A DNA stretch of 17,891 bases, taken from positions 1-17,891 of the forward strand of contig CAZWDR010000056.1 in the NCBI GenBank assembly GCA_964632365.1, given 5' to 3'. The stretch comes from ZC4RG30 sp964632365. Lineage in GTDB: Bacteria; Pseudomonadota; Gammaproteobacteria; Steroidobacterales; Steroidobacteraceae. This document shows positions 1 to 7,098 of the stretch, in pieces (positions within the stretch are counted from its first letter, which is position 1; each line of letters opens with the position of its first letter). The position numbers and the translations under genes were made by a program. The notes beneath the pieces are model-generated. The model had not been told where the DNA came from. It saw nothing but the letters and a program-made list of their open reading frames with translations, and made no database searches.

Positions 1-23
1 ACAAGGAAACCAAGATCAAGTAA
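1..23 (+). CDS. rpmG: 50S ribosomal protein L33, C-terminal end (partial)
   Basis: Only the last seven codons are inside the window. They read Y-K-E-T-K-I-K followed by TAA at 21-23, with the first two bases completing the Tyr codon. This matches the conserved end of bacterial L33 (E. coli ends YKEAKIK). L33 is a small protein of the large ribosomal subunit. The call is supported by the next gene being mutM, because rpmB-rpmG-mutM is the order in E. coli and many gammaproteobacteria. Six residues alone would be weak; motif plus synteny makes it convincing. Confidence 0.82.
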
Positions 24-59
24 GCGGCCCCCTCCAGGCATCTTGCTTAGTCCGCAGAG

Positions 60-83
60 AACCCGCCACCCGGCGGGTTTTTT
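60..83 (+). terminator. rho-independent terminator after rpmG
   Basis: Stem AACCCGCC (60-67), loop ACCC (68-71), stem GGCGGGTT (72-79), with the T run continuing to 83. It lies 36 bases after the rpmG stop and before the mutM start, so it should end the ribosomal-protein transcript and leave mutM largely under separate or read-through control. Confidence 0.9.
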
Positions 84-135
84 GCGTCTGGCGACAGCGC
101 GAAGCGGCCGCGCGGCCGTGGCATGCTTGGGCCAC

Positions 136-951
136 ATGCCCGAACTGCCCGAAGTCGAAACCACCCGCCGCGGCATCGAGCCGCATGTCAGCGGACGGCT
201 GATCACGCAGCTGCGCGTGCATGAGCCGCGCCTGCGCTGGCCCGTGGATGCGAAGCTGGCCGACTGGGCGCGCGGGCAGCGCATCCATGGAGTCACGCGG
301 CGCGGCAAATACCTGTTGCTGCAGCTGGATCGCGGCCACCTGATGGTGCACCTGGGGATGTCCGGCTCGCTGCGCGTGCTGCCGCTGCGCACCGCGCGCG
401 AGACGCACGACCATTTCGACGTCGAGATGGACTCCGGCTGGATGCTGCGCTTCAACGATCCGCGGCGCTTCGGCAGCCTGCATCATTCAGAGGGCGAGCC
501 CGGGCAGCATGCGCTGCTGCAGAAGCTGGCCCCCGAGCCACTGGACGACGCCTTCGATGCGGAGTACCTGCACCGGGTGCTGCGCGGCCGGCGCATCGCG
601 GTGAAGCTTGCCATCATGAACAGCCAGCTCGTGGTCGGCGTGGGCAACATCTATGCGAGCGAGTCGCTGTTCCGCGCCGGCATCCGGCCCGGGCGGGCGG
701 CGCGCTCGCTGACGCGCGCACAGTCTGCGGCGCTGGCCGCGGCGATCAAGGTGGTGCTCGGCGAAGCCATCGCCGCGGGTGGAACGACGCTGCGCAACTA
801 CATCGGCGCGCACGGCGACCCGGGCCACTTCAAGCAGGAGCTTTATGTCTATGGGCGCGCGGGCGAGCCCTGCCGCGTCTGCGGCTCGCCGATCAAGCAG
901 CGCGTGATGGGGCAACGCGCCACGTTCTGGTGTGCGGTGTGCCAGCGTTGA
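136..951 (+). CDS. mutM: formamidopyrimidine-DNA glycosylase (Fpg/MutM)
   Basis: This is a bifunctional glycosylase/AP lyase that removes 8-oxoguanine and other oxidised purines from DNA in base-excision repair. The 271-residue product has the family's usual length. It starts with MPELPEVET, placing the catalytic Pro2 and Glu3 directly after Met1; that fixes the start at 136, not at upstream in-frame codons. Also visible are the lysine near residue 58 (RRGKYL), HLGMSG at 72-77, the helix-two-turn-helix segment VVGVGNIYASE at 166-176, and a C-terminal zinc finger with Cys246, Cys249, Cys266 and Cys269 and the GQR loop at 259-261. All catalytic and zinc residues are present. It follows rpmG across a terminator, and 46 bases separate it from the next repair gene. 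Confidence 0.97.
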   Translation: MPELPEVETTRRGIEPHVSGRLITQLRVHEPRLRWPVDAKLADWARGQRIHGVTRRGKYLLLQLDRGHLMVHLGMSGSLRVLPLRTARETHDHFDVEMDSGWMLRFNDPRRFGSLHHSEGEPGQHALLQKLAPEPLDDAFDAEYLHRVLRGRRIAVKLAIMNSQLVVGVGNIYASESLFRAGIRPGRAARSLTRAQSAALAAAIKVVLGEAIAAGGTTLRNYIGAHGDPGHFKQELYVYGRAGEPCRVCGSPIKQRVMGQRATFWCAVCQR

Positions 952-997
952 GGGCTGCGATCAGGATCGCCCGGGGCCGCGCGTGGAACCTCGCATC

Positions 998-1747
998 ATG
1001 AAAGCCACCTATCGCCGCCATTTCGCAAAGTGCGATGCCACCGTGGCCGCGATCGTGGCGCTGGCCGAACCCTATGTGCCGGTGCCGCGCACCGACGGCA
1101 GCGTGTTCGAGGTACTGGGACGGGCCATCGCGGGCCAGCAACTCTCCACGGTCGTGGCGCGCAAGATCATCGACCGGATCATCGCGGCCAGTGGCGGGCA
1201 CTTCCCGACGCCGGCGCAGCTGGTCACGATGACGCCGGAGGTGCTGCGCGCCGCGGGCCTGTCGTTCGCGAAGATCGCCGCATTGAAAGACCTCGCCGCA
1301 CATGCGCTCGACGGGCGCCTGCCGGACGATGCGGCGCTGGCCCAGATGCCGGACGAGGAGATCATCGCGCGCTGCATCGCCGTGCGCGGCATCGGGCCAT
1401 GGACCGCGCAGATGCTGCTGATGTTCCACTTCGGGCGGCCGGACGTGATGCCGGTGGATGACTTCGGCGTGCGCAATGGATTCCGCCTCGCCTATGGGCT
1501 GAAGGGTCTGCCCCGACCCAGGGCGCTGCTCACCTATGCCGAACGCTGGAAGCCGCATCGTTCCGCCGGCGCCTGGTACATGTGGCGCGCGGTGGAACTG
1601 CATCAGGCCGGCAAGCTGCCGAAGCGCAGCGGACGCATGCCGCGCATCGAGGTGGTGCTGCCGAAGGTGAAAGCCGTGGCCGCCAAGGTGGCGCGGCCGC
1701 GCAAGTCCGCGGCGGCTAGTAAGCCAGCGCGGGCACCTCGGCGATGA
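998..1747 (+). CDS. DNA-3-methyladenine glycosylase II family (AlkA-like, HhH-GPD)
   Basis: Predicted to excise alkylated bases such as 3-methyladenine, starting base-excision repair. The 249-residue protein carries the HhH-GPD signature: the hairpin AVRGIGPWTAQML at 128-140, then MPVDDFGVRNG at 151-161, where the Asp pair at 154-155 includes the presumed catalytic residue. IAGQQLS at 44-50 is also typical. It lacks the N-terminal domain of E. coli AlkA (282 residues), so it is the short form found in many bacteria. The ATG at 998 is chosen because homology begins there. The last ~35 residues are a Lys/Arg/Ala-rich tail of low complexity, possibly a DNA-binding extension. Its stop lies 32 bases inside the 3' end of the convergent ankyrin gene. 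It may be cotranscribed with mutM (46-base gap). Confidence 0.92.
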   Translation: MKATYRRHFAKCDATVAAIVALAEPYVPVPRTDGSVFEVLGRAIAGQQLSTVVARKIIDRIIAASGGHFPTPAQLVTMTPEVLRAAGLSFAKIAALKDLAAHALDGRLPDDAALAQMPDEEIIARCIAVRGIGPWTAQMLLMFHFGRPDVMPVDDFGVRNGFRLAYGLKGLPRPRALLTYAERWKPHRSAGAWYMWRAVELHQAGKLPKRSGRMPRIEVVLPKVKAVAAKVARPRKSAAASKPARAPRR

Positions 1748-3239
1748 CCACGGGCCGGTCACCGGGAGGCAGCGGCTCCGCGTCCGCGGATTCCTTCGTC
1801 GCGCCCAGCGCCCGCAAGGCCTTGGCCACCTCGAGCTGCGGCGCCGGCGCGTTCTCGAGGAAGCCCAGCCGGTAGCGTCCCATCGCATAATCCAGCGGCG
1901 TCTTGCCGTCGGAATCCTCGACATCCGGGTCTGCGCCCGCGTCCTTCAGCACCTGCGCCAGCTGCACCCAGCCATGCAGCGCCGCGCCGTGCATCGCGGT
2001 CTCGCCGATGTAGCAGTCCTCGACGACCACATAGCCGGTGCAGCGGATCTTGCCGTGGCGCCCGCCCGGCTTGCGATAGGCCGCCGCGTTCACATCCGCG
2101 CCGTGCGCCAGCAACAGCTTCACCGCCTCGATGGCCTGCGCTTCGGAATAGTTGCCGCCGCGCGTCGGCAGCGCACGGCCGCGGGTGGCACCGGCCGCGA
2201 CGATCAGCGGGGTGTGGCCATAGACATTGGGCAGGTCGACCAGCGCGCCGGCATCGAGCAAGGCTTCCATCGCCGGCAGGTCCGCAGCCTTTGCGGCGCG
2301 CAGCAGCGGCGTCGCGCCATAGTCGATGGCGGGATCCGCCAGGCGGTCCTGCGACACCATGCGATAGGGCGGCCGCAGCTTCAGCTGCGCATTGGCGTTG
2401 GCGCCCTTCGCGAGCAGCAGCTGGATCAGGTCGAGCCCGGTGGACTGGTCCGTCGACGGCAGCTCGACGCGCGCGCCGGTGGGCAGCGTGTTCATGTCCA
2501 CGGCCATGTACAGCGGCGTCTGGCCCCACCAGTCCCAGTGGTTCACATCGGCGCCGGCGTCGATCAGCAGGCGGGCGGTATCCCAGTGGCCATTCATCAG
2601 CGCGATGATCAGCGCGGTGCTGCCATCCGGATCGGTGAAGTCCACCTCGGCGCCCAGATCGAGCAATGCCTGCACGGCCTCGCGGTGCCCCTCGCGCGCC
2701 GCGAACTGCAGCGCCGACATGCCGCCACGGTTCATGTCCTTGGGTCGCTCCTCCGCGGTCATGCGACGCGGCCAGTCGCGCACCGCCGAGCGGGCGTCGA
2801 TGGCGGCGCCCTTCGACGCCAGCAGGCGGATCATCTGCGGATGGTTCTGCGCCGCGGCCCAGATCAGCGCGGTCTGTCCGCCCCACTTCTCGCGCGCATC
2901 GACCTTGGCGCCATGCTTCAGCAGCAGCTTCGCCGCCTCGACATTGCCGGTGCGCGCCACGCGCATCAGCGCCGTCTCGCCCTCGGCATTGGCGCTCTCG
3001 GGACTGGCGCCGGCCTTCAGCAGCAGGCGCAGCACTTCGGTGTCGCCGCGCCGCGCCGCCTCGCCGAGTGGCGTGGCGCCGAAATCATTGGCCTCGTCCG
3101 GCCGCGCGCCGTCGCGCAGCAGCGCCGCCACCTGGCCCACATCGCCGCGATAGGCGGCCTCGAGCAGCGGCGTCGACACCGCGGCCTGGACCATGCCCGA
3201 TGCGGCAACGAGAAGCAGGGGGAGCAGCTTGCGGATCAC
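1716..3239 (-). CDS. exported ankyrin-repeat protein
   Basis: The product has 507 residues if started at the GTG at 3239. An upstream in-frame ATG at 3311 would bury the signal peptide behind 24 polar residues, and the GTG is preceded by a weak GGAA. The N-terminus (IRKLL, then LLLVAASG, ending VQA-A near 19/20) looks like a Sec signal peptide. About eleven ankyrin repeats follow from ~23 to ~485, with TPL, AA..G and LLL..GA..D motifs. Insertions interrupt repeats 4/5, 7, 7/8 and 9/10. Only two cysteines are present, Cys400 and Cys409, in the insertion before repeat 10. Ankyrin repeats bind proteins; the partner is unknown. It is the third minus-strand gene after rsmD and coaD, with 98 bases between it and coaD, and overlaps the alkA-like gene tail to tail by 32 bp. 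Confidence 0.85.
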   Translation of the reverse strand: MIRKLLPLLLVAASGMVQAAVSTPLLEAAYRGDVGQVAALLRDGARPDEANDFGATPLGEAARRGDTEVLRLLLKAGASPESANAEGETALMRVARTGNVEAAKLLLKHGAKVDAREKWGGQTALIWAAAQNHPQMIRLLASKGAAIDARSAVRDWPRRMTAEERPKDMNRGGMSALQFAAREGHREAVQALLDLGAEVDFTDPDGSTALIIALMNGHWDTARLLIDAGADVNHWDWWGQTPLYMAVDMNTLPTGARVELPSTDQSTGLDLIQLLLAKGANANAQLKLRPPYRMVSQDRLADPAIDYGATPLLRAAKAADLPAMEALLDAGALVDLPNVYGHTPLIVAAGATRGRALPTRGGNYSEAQAIEAVKLLLAHGADVNAAAYRKPGGRHGKIRCTGYVVVEDCYIGETAMHGAALHGWVQLAQVLKDAGADPDVEDSDGKTPLDYAMGRYRLGFLENAPAPQLEVAKALRALGATKESADAEPLPPGDRPVVIAEVPALAY

Positions 3240-3337
3240 GATGGGTTCCGGTGGTTTCTTCGATGGTTGGAGCGCCGCGGCGACCGGATCGTTCCCTTCG
3301 CGGGCGCGCACGCCAGGCGCCGCCTGATAGAGCGCCT

Positions 3338-3823
3338 CTATGGCTTGCGCTTGCGCCGCCGGAGTTCGTCGGCCACCAGCGGATCGACGAACTGGCTGAC
3401 GCTGCCGCCGAACACGGCGATCTCGCGCACCAGCGTCGAGGAGATGAACGTGAACTGCTCCTGCGGCGTCAGGAACACCGTCTCGATGCCCGGCAACAGG
3501 TGCCGCTGCATGTTCGCCAGCTGGAACTCGAACTCGAAGTCGGACACCGCGCGCAGCCCGCGCACCACCACGTGGATGCCCTGCTCGCGCATGAAATCGA
3601 CGGTGAGCCCGTCATAGCCCGTCACCGTGGCGTTCGGGATGTCGGCAAGCACGCGGCGCGTGAGATCGATGCGCTCGGCGTGCGTGAACATCGGCGTCTT
3701 GCCGGGGTTGGCGGCAATGGCCACCACGACCTCGTCGAAGATGCCCGCAGCGCGGCGCACGAGGTCCTTGTGGCCGTTGGTGATGGGATCAAACGTCCCC
3801 GGATAGATCGCGCGACGTGGCAT
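3338..3823 (-). CDS. coaD: phosphopantetheine adenylyltransferase
   Basis: Catalyses ATP + 4'-phosphopantetheine to dephospho-CoA + PPi, the penultimate step of coenzyme A synthesis, in the cytosol. The 161-residue length matches the family (E. coli 159). The nucleotidyltransferase motif is at the N-terminus: YPGTFDPITNGH with TNGH at 15-18. The second signature ISSTLVRE is at 127-134, and RGLRAVSDFEFE at 88-99 is the conserved pantetheine-site helix. The ATG at 3823 lies 35 bases inside the 3' end of rsmD, so the two are translationally linked; rsmD-coaD is a common bacterial pair. The C-terminus ends in a short Arg/Lys run, as in many orthologues. Confidence 0.97.
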   Translation of the reverse strand: MPRRAIYPGTFDPITNGHKDLVRRAAGIFDEVVVAIAANPGKTPMFTHAERIDLTRRVLADIPNATVTGYDGLTVDFMREQGIHVVVRGLRAVSDFEFEFQLANMQRHLLPGIETVFLTPQEQFTFISSTLVREIAVFGGSVSQFVDPLVADELRRRKRKP

Positions 3824-4376
3824 GCAGCAGATGATACCCGACCTCCCCGGCCTTCCCGCTGCGATGCATCTGCCAGTGCGCGGGCAGCGGCGGCAGCGCT
3901 GCGTCGGTCGCCAGCTCCACATAGCAGAAACCGTCGGCGGCAAGCAGGGCGCGCGCAGCGATCAGCTGCAGCGCAGGCTCGAGCAGGTCCGAGCTGAATG
4001 GCGGATCGAGGAAGATCACATCCCACGCGACATGGCCAGGGCGGCGCAGGAACGCCAGCGCATCCATCGCCTCGATGCGCACCTGCTCCAGCGCGAAGCG
4101 CTGCACCGTCGCGCGCAGCAGCGCCAGCGCGTTCCGGTCCTGCTCCACCAGCGTGGCATGCGTGGCGCCGCGCGACACGGCCTCGAGTCCCAGCGCGCCG
4201 CTGCCGGCGAACAGGTCGAGCACGCGGCGTCCGGGCAGATGCGGCGCCAGCCAGTTGAACAGCGTCTCGCGCACGCGGTCGGGCGTCGGGCGCAGTCCCG
4301 GCACGTCGGGCACGGGCCAGCGTCGCCCGCGCAGGGCGCCGGCGATGATGCGCAATTCTCCACGGGACCGTTTCAT
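3789..4376 (-). CDS. rsmD: 16S rRNA (guanine(966)-N(2))-methyltransferase
   Basis: Methylates N2 of G966 in 16S rRNA using S-adenosylmethionine during 30S assembly. The 195-residue product starts MKRSRGELRIIAG, the usual RsmD beginning, so the ATG at 4376 is preferred over one 39 bases upstream. RPTPDRVRETLFNWL at 29-43 is the conserved N-terminal segment. The SAM-binding loop DLFAGSGALGLEA lies at 54-66, and the catalytic DPPF at 124-127 follows IFL. It overlaps coaD by 35 bases and is divergent from ftsY across a 69-base gap, as in E. coli. Confidence 0.96.
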   Translation of the reverse strand: MKRSRGELRIIAGALRGRRWPVPDVPGLRPTPDRVRETLFNWLAPHLPGRRVLDLFAGSGALGLEAVSRGATHATLVEQDRNALALLRATVQRFALEQVRIEAMDALAFLRRPGHVAWDVIFLDPPFSSDLLEPALQLIAARALLAADGFCYVELATDAALPPLPAHWQMHRSGKAGEVGYHLLHATSRDLSGDV

Positions 4377-4391
4377 CTGCGCGAAGCCTAT

Positions 4392-4397
4392 TACAAT
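4392..4397 (+). promoter_or_regulatory. possible -10 element for ftsY operon
   Basis: TACAAT differs from the sigma-70 -10 consensus at one position and lies in an AT-rich patch of the 69-base rsmD-ftsY gap. Transcription would start near 4404, giving a leader of about 40 bases. I cannot find a convincing -35 at 16-18 bases spacing. The overlapping minus-strand hexamer TGTAAT (4390-4395) could likewise serve rsmD, but it leaves almost no leader. Confidence 0.4.
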
Positions 4398-4445
4398 GCG
4401 CCGCTTCACCGCCAAGTGCGAAGCGCAGCCGCGACAAAGGGACCA

Positions 4446-5387
4446 ATGGGCGAAAGTCAGGGATTTTTCGGCCGCATGCGCGAGAAGCTCGCGCGCAGCG
4501 CCACCCGCCTCGCAGACGACTTCACCAGCCTGTTCCGCGGCCGCGAGATCGATGCCGAACTGCTCGACGAACTGGAAGCCCGGCTGATCGGCGCGGACCT
4601 GGGCGTGGCCGCCACGCAGCAGATCCTCGAGAAGCTGCGTGCCAGCGTCGCGCGGCGCGAGCTGGCCGACGCCGCGGCGCTGATGACCTCGCTGCGCAAC
4701 GAACTGCTGGCCATCCTGCGCCCCTGCGCTGTGCCGCTGGCCATCGACCGCGCGCGGCGACCGTTCACCATCATGGTGGTGGGCGTGAATGGCTCGGGCA
4801 AGACCACCTCGATCGGCAAGCTGGCGCTGCGCCTGTCACGCGGCGGCAGCAAGGTGCTGCTGGCCGCGGGCGACACCTTCCGCGCCGCGGCCGCCGAGCA
4901 GCTGGACATCTGGGCCGAACGCAGCGGCGCGGAGATCGTGCAGCAGCCGAGCGGCGCCGATCCCGGCGCCGTGGTGTTCGACGCACTGCGTTCCGCGCAG
5001 GCCAAGGGCGTCGATGTGTTCATTGCCGACACCGCCGGTCGCCTGCACAGCCAGTCGCACCTGATGGAGGAGCTGAAGAAAATCCGCCGTGTGCTCGCGC
5101 GCGTCGACCCGAAGGCACCCGATGAGGTGCTGCTGGTGCTCGATGCCAACCAGGGACAGAACGCGCTGGCGCAGGCGCGCGAGTTCCATGCCGCGGTGGG
5201 CGTGACCGGCCTTGTGCTCACCAAGCTCGATGGCACCGCACGCGGCGGCATCGTCGTCGCGATTGCGCGCGAGATGCGCCTGCCGATCCGCTTCATCGGC
5301 ATCGGCGAGCAGGCGGATGACTTCGGTGAGTTCGTGCCCGAGGCCTTCGTCGACGCATTGCTGGGCACGAAGCCGGGTATAAAGTAG
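4446..5387 (+). CDS. ftsY: signal recognition particle receptor FtsY
   Basis: SRP-receptor GTPase that docks ribosome-SRP complexes at the membrane for co-translational insertion. The 313 residues comprise a short N-terminal segment (1-~35), the helical N domain (~36-100) and the G domain. GTPase motifs appear in order: P-loop GVNGSGKTT 113-121, DTFRAAAAEQL 143-153, DTAGR 195-199, TKLDGTARGG 259-268 and GIGEQADDF 285-293. The long acidic A domain of E. coli FtsY (497 residues) is missing, which is normal in many bacteria. The ATG at 4446 is preceded by AAGGGA with a short spacer of 3. The start fits the family's N-terminal amphipathic helix (GFFGRMREKLAR). It heads an ftsY-ftsE-ftsX run, with 4 bases to ftsE. 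Confidence 0.97.
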   Translation: MGESQGFFGRMREKLARSATRLADDFTSLFRGREIDAELLDELEARLIGADLGVAATQQILEKLRASVARRELADAAALMTSLRNELLAILRPCAVPLAIDRARRPFTIMVVGVNGSGKTTSIGKLALRLSRGGSKVLLAAGDTFRAAAAEQLDIWAERSGAEIVQQPSGADPGAVVFDALRSAQAKGVDVFIADTAGRLHSQSHLMEELKKIRRVLARVDPKAPDEVLLVLDANQGQNALAQAREFHAAVGVTGLVLTKLDGTARGGIVVAIAREMRLPIRFIGIGEQADDFGEFVPEAFVDALLGTKPGIK

Positions 5388-5391
5388 CCCG

Positions 5392-6114
5392 ATGATCCGC
5401 TTCGACCGCGCCAGCAAGCGATATCCGAATGGCCGCGAGGCGCTCAGCGGCGCCACTTTCGAGATCGGCACCGGCGAGATGGTGTTCCTCACTGGTCGCT
5501 CCGGCGCCGGCAAGAGCACCATCCTCAAGCTCATCGCGCTGCTCGAGCGCCCCTCGCGCGGGCTGGTGCTGGTCAACGGCCACAACACCGCCGCGCTGTC
5601 GACGCGCCGCATTCCGGCCTTTCGCCGCGAACTCGGCGTGGTGTTCCAGGACCATCGGCTGCTCACCGAGCGCAGCATCTTCGACAACGTCGCGCTGCCG
5701 CTGCATGCCGCCGAGACCGGCTTCACGCTGAAGGAGATCGATCGCCGCGTGCGCGCCGCGCTCGACCAGGTCGGCCTGCTCGACCGCGCCGCCGCGCTGC
5801 CACTGGAACTCTCGGTGGGCGAGCAGCAGCGCGTCGGCATCGCGCGCGCCGTGGTCAGCAAGCCGAAACTGATCATCGCCGATGAACCCACCGGCAACCT
5901 CGATCCGGCCCTGTCGCTGGAGATCATGGGGCTGTTCCGGCGTTTCAACGAAGTGGGCGTCACGGTGGTGATCGCCACGCATGACCTGGACATCGTGAAG
6001 GCCTGGGGCCTGCGCGAGATCATCGTGGAGTCCGGACGTGTGCAGGCGCCCGGGTCACCCGCAGCGGCCGGGCCACCGCCGCTCGACCTGCCCCACATCG
6101 AGGCCACCCGATGA
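5392..6114 (+). CDS. ftsE: cell division ATP-binding protein FtsE
   Basis: ABC-type ATPase that pairs with FtsX at the divisome, where the complex controls septal peptidoglycan hydrolases through periplasmic activators. The 240 residues include Walker A GRSGAGKST (35-43), Q-loop FQDHR (85-89), the signature at 140-146, Walker B LIIADEP (160-166) and H-loop His197. The signature reads LSVGEQQ where E. coli FtsE has LSGGEQQ, so the middle residue is Val. A Pro/Ala-rich C-terminal tail (~218-240) makes it about 20 residues longer than E. coli FtsE (222). The ATG lies 4 bases after the ftsY stop with no obvious ribosome site, suggesting translational coupling. Its stop overlaps the ftsX start. 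Confidence 0.96.
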   Translation: MIRFDRASKRYPNGREALSGATFEIGTGEMVFLTGRSGAGKSTILKLIALLERPSRGLVLVNGHNTAALSTRRIPAFRRELGVVFQDHRLLTERSIFDNVALPLHAAETGFTLKEIDRRVRAALDQVGLLDRAAALPLELSVGEQQRVGIARAVVSKPKLIIADEPTGNLDPALSLEIMGLFRRFNEVGVTVVIATHDLDIVKAWGLREIIVESGRVQAPGSPAAAGPPPLDLPHIEATR

Positions 6115-7028
6115 GCCGCTGGCTGATGCGCCATGTGCAGTCGGCCTTGTTCGCCACCGGGCGGCTGGCGCGCGCGCCGATCGCCACCGCGTTCACGGTG
6201 CTGGTCATCGCGATCGCGCTGACGCTGCCCACCGCGCTGGGGCTCGCCATCGTCAGCGTGCGCCAGGCGACCGGCGATTTCGCCAGCGCGGTGGACGTCA
6301 GCGTCTATTTCAAGGCCGATGTCGCGCTCGAGAAGGCGCGCCAGCTCGCCGGCACCCTGCGCGAACGCAGCGGGGTGGCCGGCGTGACGCTGATCAGCGC
6401 CGACGAGGCGATGGAGTCCTTCCGCGCGCGCAGCGGCTTCGGCGAGGCGCTGGATGCGCTGGGCCGCAATCCGCTGCCGCATGCGCTGGAGGTCCGCCCC
6501 GAGGCCGGCGCCACGGATCCCGCCAGCATGGAGTCCCTGCGCGAGTACATCGCCGCCTGGCCCGAGGTCGAGCTGGTGCAGGTGGACACGGACTGGGTGC
6601 GACGGCTGGATGCAATCCTGCAGCTGCTGCGCGGCGTGGTGACCGGCGCCGCGGTGCTGCTGGGCGTCGGCGTGCTCGCCATCATCGGCAACACGGTGCG
6701 GCTCGAGATCTACAACCGCCGCGCCGAGATCGAAGTCACCAAGCTGGTCGGCGGCAGCAATGCCTTCGTGCGCCGCCCGTTCCTGTACACCGGCCTGCTC
6801 TATGGCCTCGCCGGCGGCGCGCTGGCCGCGCTGCTGGTGGGCCTGGGCCTGACGCTGCTGAATGCCCCGGTCACCCGCCTGGCCGACACCTATGGCAGCG
6901 ACTTCCGCCTGCTCACCCCGACGCTGCGGCAGGTGGGCGCCCTGCTGGGGGCCGGCGCACTGCTCGGCCTGCTCGGGGCCGCCCTGGCGGCCGCCCGACA
7001 CCTGTCCCGCATCGAACCGAAAGCCTGA
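6111..7028 (+). CDS. ftsX: cell division protein FtsX (permease-like)
   Basis: Integral membrane partner of FtsE that passes ATP-driven conformational change to periplasmic activators of cell-wall amidases. The 305 residues show a cytoplasmic N-terminus, TM1 at ~25-48, a periplasmic domain ~50-170, and three further hydrophobic segments (~175-200, ~222-250, ~275-300). The conserved NTVRLEIYNRRAEIEVTKLVG stretch after TM2 is typical of the FtsX permease fold. The start is the ATG in ATGA, overlapping the ftsE stop by 4 bases, which indicates coupled translation. The stop TGA (7026-7028) lies inside the left arm of an inverted repeat (7024-7031). Confidence 0.95.
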   Translation: MSRWLMRHVQSALFATGRLARAPIATAFTVLVIAIALTLPTALGLAIVSVRQATGDFASAVDVSVYFKADVALEKARQLAGTLRERSGVAGVTLISADEAMESFRARSGFGEALDALGRNPLPHALEVRPEAGATDPASMESLREYIAAWPEVELVQVDTDWVRRLDAILQLLRGVVTGAAVLLGVGVLAIIGNTVRLEIYNRRAEIEVTKLVGGSNAFVRRPFLYTGLLYGLAGGALAALLVGLGLTLLNAPVTRLADTYGSDFRLLTPTLRQVGALLGAGALLGLLGAALAAARHLSRIEPKA

Positions 7029-7070
7029 CCCAAGATACTGATTTCACAAATGTAATTTTCAAGGGTCAGG
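7024..7070. repeat. perfect 8-bp inverted repeat around an AT-rich core
   Basis: CCTGACCC (7024-7031) and GGGTCAGG (7063-7070) are exact reverse complements, separated by 31 AT-rich bases (7032-7062) that contrast with the GC-rich surroundings. The left arm includes the ftsX stop codon. There is no T run, so it is not a classical terminator. It may be a REP-like or MITE-like remnant, or an RNA hairpin that separates ftsX from rpoH expression. The arms are seen directly; function is inference. Confidence 0.6.
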
Positions 7071-7098
7071 GGAACCCCGGGCACCCTTAGCACTCTAA
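7071..7098 (+). promoter_or_regulatory. candidate sigma-E-type promoter of rpoH
   Basis: GGAACC at 7071-7076 resembles the sigma-E -35 (GGAACTT), and TCTAA at 7094-7098 resembles the -10 (TCTGA or TCAAA). Counting GAACCC (7072-7077), the spacer is 16 bases, the same as in the sigma-E promoter of E. coli rpoH as I recall it. The -10 lies inside the CIRCE spacer and left arm, and transcription would start near 7104. The match is partial (the T positions of the -35 are C). Confidence 0.4.

Noticed and set aside
3239..3311. ATG at 3311 as the ankyrin-protein start
   Set aside because: It would put 24 polar residues ahead of a well-formed signal peptide; the GTG at 3239 begins directly at the signal sequence.
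4836..7001. A 721-codon minus-strand open frame across ftsY, ftsE and ftsX
   Set aside because: It is antisense to three unmistakable genes with all motifs; its Arg/Gln/Ala-rich translation is typical of shadow frames in high-GC DNA.
7043..7056. Sigma-70 elements TTCACA and TGTAAT before rpoH
   Set aside because: The two hexamers are almost adjacent and cannot serve as one promoter; neither has a partner at the right distance.
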